DNA from: CATOSP01 sp965204715 | GTDB taxonomy: Bacteria; Chloroflexota; Dehalococcoidia; Lucifugimonadales; UBA3495 | DNA length: 64,000 bases | Reading direction: 5' to 3' | Assembly (NCBI GenBank): GCA_965204715.1 | Contig: OZ242009.1 | Coordinates: forward strand, 682,001-746,000 | Shown: in pieces, positions 60,728-64,000 of the stretch | How the letters are laid out: each line of letters starts with the position of its first letter | Numbering within the stretch: position 1 is the first letter of the stretch | Position numbers and translations under genes: made by a program | The notes under the pieces: generated by a model | The model's input: only the letters and a program-made list of their open reading frames with translations | Databases searched by the model: none | Told to the model about the DNA's origin: nothing

Positions 60728-60781
60728 ACAGGTCCCAAGCTAACAGCGCGACCACGCACGTATGGCCGGACAGGCCCGCTC

Positions 60782-61597
60782 CTAAAGCGGCAACGTCCGG
60801 CCCACCGCTGCCAACCGCCGCCGGCGGTCCTTGGCGTCCGGCATCACCTCTGACACAACCTTCCAGAAAGCTGCCGAGTGGTCCATCACCTTCAGATGCG
60901 CCAGTTCATGCACGACAACGTACTCAATCAGCGATGGGTCCACCATCATCAACCGCCAGCTGAATCGGATAGTGCCATTCGAGGAACAGCTACCCCACCG
61001 GCTGCGCTGGTCGCGGACCAGAATCCGTGGCCGTTCATCGATACCAAGCCGAGGATGCCACAGGTCCACCTTTTTTGGCAGCATCTCAGCGGCCTGGCCC
61101 CTAAACCAACCCACGATGGCGCTCTGCACCTGTTCCACCCGTTCCGTATCTCCCATGCCGAGGGGAACGGACACACTGAGAACCTGGCCCCATGCCGCCA
61201 TGCCGGCCGGGGAGCGGCGAATGGGGTCCGTCCCCAGTAGCCGGCAGCGGCTAAAATGCACTTCCGGCACTGGAACATCAGCGGTCTGCACGACCATCCT
61301 GGCATCGCGGCCCAGATAAGGCAGCGTCTCGCCGCTGACGAACCGCATCGGATTCGGCATAACCGGCGTCTCTGACGCCCGTTTGAGAATCCAAGGCGCG
61401 CGCCTGCGGACTATGCGCCTCACGTCGCCCTCCGGCAGATTCGACGGAGCCAAGACCCGGACATTGCCCCCGTCCAGGGCTATCTCCACCGTCTTCCTGC
61501 GGCGCGCGCTTCTCCGCACCTCGAACTCGATGGTCGCGCCATCGACAACGATGCAGTCCCTCGATGAAATTATGCTCTTGCGCCGGTCAGCCGCCAT
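60782..61597 (-). CDS. YgjP-type M48-like metallopeptidase (SprT/WLM-like)
   Basis: ATG 61597 has GGGAGA 5 nt upstream; 271 residues. The zinc motif is YVVVHELAHLKVMDHSAAFW (H-E-L-A-H with the third His downstream). Before it is RILVRDQRSRWGSCSSNGTI, RFSWRLMMVDPSLIEY, the diagnostic DUF45/YgjP block. The N-terminus (EFEVRRSARRRKTVEIALDG) matches too. The family is predicted to be a cytoplasmic metal-dependent hydrolase; no membrane helix is present. Confidence 0.93.
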   Translation of the reverse strand: MAADRRKSIISSRDCIVVDGATIEFEVRRSARRRKTVEIALDGGNVRVLAPSNLPEGDVRRIVRRRAPWILKRASETPVMPNPMRFVSGETLPYLGRDARMVVQTADVPVPEVHFSRCRLLGTDPIRRSPAGMAAWGQVLSVSVPLGMGDTERVEQVQSAIVGWFRGQAAEMLPKKVDLWHPRLGIDERPRILVRDQRSRWGSCSSNGTIRFSWRLMMVDPSLIEYVVVHELAHLKVMDHSAAFWKVVSEVMPDAKDRRRRLAAVGRTLPL

Positions 61598-62019
61598 GCT
61601 CTCCCACCTGATTCTTTGGAAAAATCTACCCACTGACGCCCGCCTCTTCCCAAGCCCGGATGCGCCACTCTATCATATCCTTTACCCGCCAGGCCCAACT
61701 CGCCTCTCCGGGACCGGGCAACGCATGTTAATGTCCCCTCTTCCAGGGGAAGCGAGTAGGGGAATGCCTGGAGAGCCATGCCCTTCACACCCAACACACT
61801 CTATAATGGCCGGAAAACTAAAATCTCCCCGGCCTGATCGGGGGCGCGAGTCTCCGACCGTCGCCGGTTGGCCGGACCATTCAAAATGAATGCTGCCGGA
61901 GCGGCGGACGAACCATTCAAAGCTTGGGTTGAACCGATAGCCTTTGGAATGCTAGTATACGCACAACATTCGGAAACTTTGCCACACGCTGGCGCGCCCA
62001 AAACCTGGGAGGAGAACGT
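61598..62019. other. Intergenic interval before the DUF1800 gene
   Basis: No gene recognised. The last 25 bases hold the GGGAGGAG SD for the DUF1800 start at 62020. No promoter pair was assigned with confidence. Confidence 0.4.
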
Positions 62020-63423
62020 ATGGGAGATAATGACATCGCATTGATGGCCCACCTGATGCGCAGGGCCGGATTCGGGGCCCGGTACGATGAGCTGGAGGAG
62101 CGAGCCGCCAAGGGCTACGAGGCCACCGTGGAAGAGCTTCTTCACCCCGAAGACAACCCCGACGGGTTGGAACTGGACCTGGCCGAGCGCTACTTCATTG
62201 AATGGAACCACCACACCAGGGGCCTTCCCGAGTATGTCGCCTGGCGGATGATCAATTCGCGGGCCGCCCTGTCGGAGAAGATGACCCTGTTCTGGCACGG
62301 TATCCTCTGCACCGCGGACAGCAAGACTCAGAGCTACGTAACGTCCTACGCGGAACTGGAGATGTTCCGCCGCTGCGGGATGGGCAGCTTCCGGGACCTG
62401 CTGGTAGAAATCTCCAGGGACCCGGCCATGATTTACTACCTGGACAACTGCCTCAGCCACAAAGAAGCCATCAACGAGAACTACGGCCGCGAGTTGCTGG
62501 AATTGTTCTCGATGGGCGTGGGCATGGACGGCAAGTTCAACTACACCGAGGATGACGTAAAGGAGTGCGCCCGGGCCTTCACCGGCTGGACCATCGCCAA
62601 CGGCATCCCCGGCCAGCCATACGGCCGCTACGAGGCGAGATTCGTCTATAACCCTGCCGACCACGACGAGGGCGAGAAGACCTTCCTGGGCGAGACCGGC
62701 AACTTCAACGGCGAAGACGTTATCGACATCATCTGCAAACAGCCGGCCACGGCGCGGTTCCTCTCCCGCCACCTGTACCGGTACTTCGTCGCCGACGATG
62801 TCCAGGTCCCGTCGTGGATGGACACCCCGCCGCCGGACCCGGAGACCATCAAGATGTTGGAGGACGAGTACTTCCGGTCCAACTACAACATCCGCTCCAT
62901 GCTGCGGGTGCTTCTCAACTCCGACGCCTTCAAGAATGCCCGATTCTCCCGGATCAAGAGCCCTATCGAGACGGTCATCGGCACGCTGCGGCTGGCCGGA
63001 GACTGGACATCCCCCAAGCCGGGGTTCGAGTGGATATTCGACGAGATGAAGTACATGGGGCAGGAGATATTCAATCCACCCTCGGTCGAAGGCTGGCACA
63101 CCGGGCAGGAGTGGATCGACGGCGGCACGCTGGTCCACCGGATCAACTTCACCGCCGAGTTCGTGGCCAACCTGGACCAACCCGGCATCCGGGATATAGT
63201 CTCCAGGCTGGCATCGAGCGGCCCCACCATAACCGGGGAGCAATTGGTGGAAGATTGTCTGCGGTACATGGGGCACTATGAATTGTCCGAAGAAAACCAC
63301 CGGATGCTCATAAACCAGGCGAGTAAGGATGGCGACATGGACACTAGCTCCAGGGACTTCCCGGAGCGGGTGACCAAGACCATGCAAATGATCGTGTCAA
63401 CCAAGGAATACCTGTACGCCTAG
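62020..63423 (+). CDS. DUF1800 family protein
   Basis: ATG 62020 has GGGAGGAG upstream; 467 residues, no signal peptide. Typical DUF1800 blocks: ALMAHLMRRAGFGARYDELE, LSEKMTLFWHGILCTADSKT, MIYYLDNCLSHKEAINENYG, RELLELFSMGVG, NYTEDDVKECARAFTGWTIA, FNPPSVEGWHTGQEWIDGGT. These proteins are almost always encoded just upstream of a DUF1501 (sulfatase-like) gene, as here. They are thought to act together outside or at the membrane, but their reaction is not established. The intact domain is slightly shorter than secreted homologues. Confidence 0.93.
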   Translation: MGDNDIALMAHLMRRAGFGARYDELEERAAKGYEATVEELLHPEDNPDGLELDLAERYFIEWNHHTRGLPEYVAWRMINSRAALSEKMTLFWHGILCTADSKTQSYVTSYAELEMFRRCGMGSFRDLLVEISRDPAMIYYLDNCLSHKEAINENYGRELLELFSMGVGMDGKFNYTEDDVKECARAFTGWTIANGIPGQPYGRYEARFVYNPADHDEGEKTFLGETGNFNGEDVIDIICKQPATARFLSRHLYRYFVADDVQVPSWMDTPPPDPETIKMLEDEYFRSNYNIRSMLRVLLNSDAFKNARFSRIKSPIETVIGTLRLAGDWTSPKPGFEWIFDEMKYMGQEIFNPPSVEGWHTGQEWIDGGTLVHRINFTAEFVANLDQPGIRDIVSRLASSGPTITGEQLVEDCLRYMGHYELSEENHRMLINQASKDGDMDTSSRDFPERVTKTMQMIVSTKEYLYA

Positions 63424-63471
63424 CCGGCATGTCCGGCTGGACCATGAACCACAATTCGGAAGGAGAAAGGC

Positions 63472-64000
63472 ATGACGTCCAATAAGAAAGACCCGGTGCT
63501 GGTGGTATTGCAGATGTCTGGGGCCTACGACGCGGTCAACACCATCATCCCCTACAACGATCCCCTTTACGCCGATTACCGCCCGGTATTGAAGGTGGCC
63601 CCGGAAGACGTGCTGCACATCAATGACCAGGTCGGGTTCCATCCGGCGATGAAGCCGATGAAGGACCTGTATGACCAGGGCAAGGTTGCCGTCATCCAGG
63701 GAATCGGCTATCCCAACCCCATCCGCTCTCATTTCCGCTCGATGGACATCTGGCACACCGCCGAGCCGGACAAAATGGGAACGGAAGGCTGGCTGGGCAA
63801 GGCCGTCCGCGACCTGGACCCGAACAAGGAAAACGTCCTGACCGCCGTCAGCTTCGGCCGCGGCCTGCCCAGGGCGCTGGCCCTGCCCGGCGTCTCGGTG
63901 GCCTCGGTAGGCGACCTGGACACCTACGGCGTATTGACCGGAATCGACGGCGAAGACCAGCGGTTGGAAGCCCTGGATATATTCGCCCGTATGTATTCCC
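63472..64000 (+). CDS. DUF1501 family protein (partial, runs off the window)
   Basis: ATG 63472 follows AAGGAGAAAGG; the first 176 codons are in the window. Start region KDPVLVVLQMSGAYDAVNTI, then IIPYNDPLYADYRPVLKVAP, VGFHPAMKPMKDLYDQGKVA, VIQGIGYPNPIRSHFRSMDI, WHTAEPDKMGTEGWLGKAV. This is the DUF1501 domain, with alkaline-phosphatase/sulfatase-like folds in recognised members. Directly downstream of DUF1800 in the standard pair. No Tat signal is visible, which is unusual since many DUF1501 proteins are Tat exported. Confidence 0.92.
   Translation, partial: MTSNKKDPVLVVLQMSGAYDAVNTIIPYNDPLYADYRPVLKVAPEDVLHINDQVGFHPAMKPMKDLYDQGKVAVIQGIGYPNPIRSHFRSMDIWHTAEPDKMGTEGWLGKAVRDLDPNKENVLTAVSFGRGLPRALALPGVSVASVGDLDTYGVLTGIDGEDQRLEALDIFARMYS

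Overview
The window is a G+C-rich (about 60-65%) bacterial chromosome fragment. Its gene content fits an uncultured Chloroflexota bacterium of the SAR202/Dehalococcoidia type. The pointers are F420/flavin-type luciferase-like oxidoreductases, Thr/Pro-linker lipoproteins, large secreted FN3/Calx-beta/Ig-like proteins, adjacent DUF1800 and DUF1501 genes, a DUF917 gene next to a hydantoinase, many Uma2 and DUF559 nuclease-like genes, and many small toxin-antitoxin (TA) pairs. No rRNA or tRNA gene was recognised, so the taxonomy is an inference.

Layout. 1-4.8 kb: catabolic enzymes (double carboxymuconolactone decarboxylase, alpha/beta hydrolase, M20 amidohydrolase, polysaccharide-deacetylase/allantoinase-like enzyme). 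4.9-14.5 kb: two secreted multi-domain surface proteins, separated by a DUF559 gene inside a small inverted-repeat unit. 15.5-21.5 kb: a plastic accessory region with a tandemly duplicated coiled-coil/nuclease-like gene, arrays of an ACTGACC-type microsatellite, Uma2 genes (one truncated), a retropepsin-like protease with a translationally coupled partner, and a deleted second copy of that pair. 21.6-26.6 kb: LLM oxidoreductase, a lipoprotein with a collagen-like stalk and four Cache domains, a Thr/Pro lipoprotein, and an uncharacterised gene behind a cobalamin riboswitch plus terminator. 27.2-28.0 kb: an IS5-family element with a frameshifted transposase. 28-32.8 kb: MFS transporter, MetE-like enzyme, OsmC and rhodanese proteins. 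33-38.3 kb: HicAB, a decayed VapC with its antitoxin, DUF917, hydantoinase, and an AbrB/PIN pair. 39.3-42.6 kb: a lower-G+C two-gene cassette, a RecQ-like helicase fused to a phosphoribosyltransferase (PRTase) domain followed by a DprA-like protein. 42.8-55.6 kb: NYN-LOTUS protein, glycoside hydrolase, a possible Cys-rich/double-wHTH/Uma2 operon, glycosyltransferase, purL, recF, IS remnants and a diiron protein. 55.9-64 kb: msrA, LLM oxidoreductase, orphan substrate-binding protein, fumarylacetoacetase-family enzyme, YgjP-type metalloprotease, DUF1800 and a DUF1501 gene cut by the window end.

The most interesting items are: (i) the RecQ-PRTase/DprA cassette, which resembles an enlarged ShosTA-type defence module; (ii) a 33-bp repeat that has spread in frame at three sites inside purL; (iii) a cobalamin riboswitch controlling a protein of unknown function; (iv) the collagen-stalk/tandem-Cache lipoprotein; (v) a possible operon of a Cys-rich protein, a double wHTH protein and a Uma2 nuclease. 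Assignments come from reading the translated sequences and recalling families; no database search was run.
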